Source of the DNA: Crotophaga sulcirostris | Lineage: Eukaryota; Chordata; Aves; Cuculiformes; Crotophagidae | Direction of reading: 5' to 3' | Length of the DNA stretch: 64,000 nt | Assembly: GCA_013397455.1 (NCBI GenBank) | Contig: VYZB01000291.1 | Coordinates: 637,895 to 701,894 of the forward strand | In this document: positions 61,201 to 64,000 of the stretch, in pieces | How positions within the stretch are numbered: position 1 is the stretch's first letter | Layout of the letters: each line of letters starts with the position of its first letter | Position numbers and translations under genes: made by a program | Notes under the pieces: generated by a model | The model's database searches: none | The model's input: the letters and a program-made list of their open reading frames with translations, nothing else | Told to the model about the DNA's origin: nothing

Positions 61201-64000
61201 ACTTAAGCCAATTTATTAGAAGGGAACAGGGTGGGGAGAAAGAGAGGGGGAGAACTTGTATTCCTTTGAACTCGTATTGCACAAGAGGCAAACAGCAGGA
61301 AAATTTCTGAAAGTAGTTCTATTTTAAAATCCACATTAATTATAAATCCACTTATTCTTTGTGAAGGCAGGGGTTGAATCTTGGTTGGGGGAGGGAATAG
61401 GGGGTCATGTATAAATTGTCTCCCAAGGACCCCACTGAAATTTCCATAGCAGTCACCATATGACACTGATGTGTGAAAATTGACATGAAGATTTGAAAAT
61501 TGGGACCGAGGGAGACCAAGCATAAAATAACTTCAATTTTGTGCTCTCTCTGTCTCTCCAAGGAATAGTGCAGTAGACTGACCAACACAACGCAAACAAG
61601 CGAAAGGGAGAGAAAAAAATATTCAGGGAGAAGGATAGGAGTTATTAAAGAGAAAACACACTCCTCACTCACAGAGAGAAAGGATGATCAATGGATTTAG
61701 TCACCGAGAAATTCAAGCAGAAAATTGCTGCTGTTTTTTATCTGAGCGGCAGAAAGTTTAACCAAACCAGAATTCTCTCAACTCGCTCCAAGGCAAACAG
61801 TGAAGAAAACCACTGTATTTTGAAACAGTGGGAGAACTGTGTGTGTGAATTTTTGTGTGTGATTTTACAATGTTGTGATTCCAAATGAATTTTGAGGTAG
61901 AGTCCTCACTTTGAGAAGTCATCAATATGAAAGATTTTATGCTGGCTCTTTTCTTTCTGTGGAATCTCTGACTCAGTATAACCATTTCAGGGGAAAGACT
62001 TACTTTCCAGGTATCTGTGTTCCCTTATTCAAAAGTCATACCCCAGAGTGGCCATGTCTATGATGAAGCTGTAAGCTTGCTGTTTATAACCTGCAATGAG
62101 TTTTGAAGCCCCACTAAAATTAGAAAACCAGCCTATTCTACTTTGGAAGGCTACCAGACTGTAGAAAGATGGAGCCACTGGACTCAGCTGCTAAAAGAGA
62201 AGTTATGCTCCTTCTTCAGAATGAGGTTAAAACCTTAAAATGAGTAAAAATGGACCAGGAAAAGAACAAACCAATCAAAATTAAATGTTTCAGGTCTGTC
62301 TCCTGTATCTTAAGTCTTAAGGAGTTAATTGTTTTGCTCTGGACATATTTGCACTATTTTTATTTGCTGCATAACTTTTTTCAGTTGCTTTTCTTTTGGA
62401 TGATTTTGTGACTCTCAATGTGGTTTTTCAGAACTAAGTTTTGGTGTTCTGGAACCCCTTGCTAACACTTGTCTGCAACCATAGTATCACCCCAGCCTTG
62501 GGATTGGCCTTTACCCTGTCCAATAAATAGATCACTATGCCAAGGCAGGAGGTACCAAAGCATCACCAAGCTGTGGAAATAACAGCGAAGTTCATCTCCT
62601 GGAGAGTAACTGCTCTTCAAGAAACAGGTAACTATAATTTTCTTAGCACTGGTTAGGTATTCAGTAGTTCATATCCTTTAGGCTCTCAGCAGGACCATCC
62701 AACCCTGCTGTGCTGTGATGCAGATACCCTAACTGTAAGCCCCTGGGATTTTTCAAAACCCAGACCTGTAATAAACTTGGTCTTAAAATTCCATACCTGA
62801 TCTAGTCTGCTCTAGGTAAACACTCAACACTCACAATCATTATGAGCATTGAACAGGAGTCCTGTTGCTAGTGCTTCTATTTCCTTTTTGGATCACAATT
62901 TGTTTGCTGATCTCTTTATCCCAAAGGTATCTGCAGGACAATGGAAAAGCAAGCCTATACGTTTCTGCTATCTATGTATATGAGATATATATGATGAGAT
63001 AGAGATACAGATGGTGGCTTTAGCTTTAAAACTAATTGTTCTCAACTTACTGTAAGTCCTAAGGTCCTTTTCAGTCTGATAAGATGCACTGTACAGCTCT
63101 GAACACTGCTGTCTCACCAGACTATTTTTCTCAGGCTTACTTACTTTATTTTATTTAGCTTTGTGTCATATAAGGTTCCTTGTGCTTGCTGATATGATGA
63201 TCTACAAGACCAGTGTTCACATGCTATGGATCTCATTTATTATGAAGTGAAGTATATAATAATGAAAAATAACTATGGCTATTCCTGCTCTCTCCAGGGT
63301 ATCTCAGCACCCTTATGGATGACCGCACACGTAGTCAGCATCATAGAAACAAATGGAGGGGAAATGGCAGTGCACTGTTCAAAGCTGGAGGACTGAGTGC
63401 CTTTGGTCTCAAAGCATACTTGATCCATAGCTTCTGTTGAAGGCATATTACAGAGGGTACTGAAAAAAAATGTATGTATATTTTTTGAAACAGCGTGCCT
63501 AGATGTGGAGCAGATGGGCCTTGTAGGAACTGAGGAGCAGGCAGGCAGGAGAATTCTCTATTATAGTGGCCCATAGGAAGCATTTGTCAATAAACACCTT
63601 GAGGATTTTCAATAGAGTCCAAAGGAAAATGCCCCACAATTCATAGACTAACACAAGAGCTGCCCATCATTGACACTTAATGCTCTACTAAGCATGAAAA
63701 CAACAGCATGGAAACAATATGAAAAGGCCTAGCAGGTAATTTCACAGGGTAACAAGGAATGCCAAGCTTATTGTAATTACTGGCACTGGGGACAACGGAG
63801 TTAGTTTAAATTACATGTTGGGTTCTTTAGGGCAGCTTCTGCGTTTCACACCCTGACGGTTTCTTGTAAATTTTGTACTTTGACTCATCTGATATAGTTA
63901 TATAAAATTAGATGTTTTGAGTTGCACTGAATATATGGTTTTGAACTTTTTTCTACAACTAGGAAAACCAGGAAGTTACATTTAGAAAAAAAAAATAATT
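61201..64000. other. Spacer to the right edge, no gene recognised
   Basis: No exon, RNA gene or named transposon was seen. Overlapping minus-strand frames of 106 codons at 61203-61523 and 61352-61672 are unrecognised. A GATA-rich simple stretch ('gagatatatatgatgagata' near 62980) is present. Confidence 0.5.

Noticed and set aside
1..64000. CRISPR array, operon, prophage or other prokaryotic system
   Set aside because: There are no regularly spaced direct repeats and no long adjacent genes with ribosome binding sites. Composition and the CR1 repeats show vertebrate nuclear DNA.

Overview
The window reads as non-coding nuclear DNA from a bird, or less likely another sauropsid. The main evidence is the interspersed repeats. 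A CR1 LINE 3' end lies on the minus strand at about 15371-15740, with the octamer tail (two ATTCTAYG-type units) that is diagnostic of avian CR1. Two much older CR1 remnants lie at about 9183-9385 (minus) and 13722-13914 (plus). Several degenerate copies of the palindromic repeats common in turtle, crocodile and bird DNA (arms built on 'gtcaatgg/ccattgac' or 'ggccagatcctca') are also present. I saw no Alu, B1/B2, L1 or other mammalian repeats, and no bacterial or viral gene organisation. Low repeat density, AT-rich composition and lack of exons fit an intergenic gene desert or a very large intron on an avian macrochromosome.

No protein-coding gene could be supported. The reading frames present are short (the longest outside the CpG island is 146 codons), overlap one another on both strands, match no family I recognise, and are not arranged as exons with convincing splice sites. 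I therefore report no CDS.

Layout: 1-1130 has a possible polyadenylation signal, a pyrimidine tract and a conserved-looking block. 1131-14490 is AT-rich spacer with two old CR1 remnants and simple repeats. 14490-15740 is the most structured part: a dense CpG island (14776-15126, about 43 CpG by hand count) beside a poly-T tract, then the CR1. 15741-31349 is spacer containing most of the old palindromic repeats, concentrated at 19.7-21.0 and 24.8-26.4 kb, plus a conserved-looking block at 21.4-22.1 kb. 31350-46640 has a polypurine tract, a CA-skewed stretch, another old palindrome and four blocks with homeodomain, GATA, MEF2 or octamer-like words that resemble developmental enhancers. 46641-64000 is mostly featureless, with a purine-rich interval near 55.7 kb, a perfect 20-bp tandem duplication at 59.75 kb and a conserved-looking block at 60.8-61.2 kb.

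I did not find a new gene system. The items most worth a second look are the isolated CpG island, which may be an unannotated promoter, the enhancer-like blocks, and the cluster of old palindromic elements. The enhancer-like calls rest on the look of the sequence and need a genome alignment to confirm.
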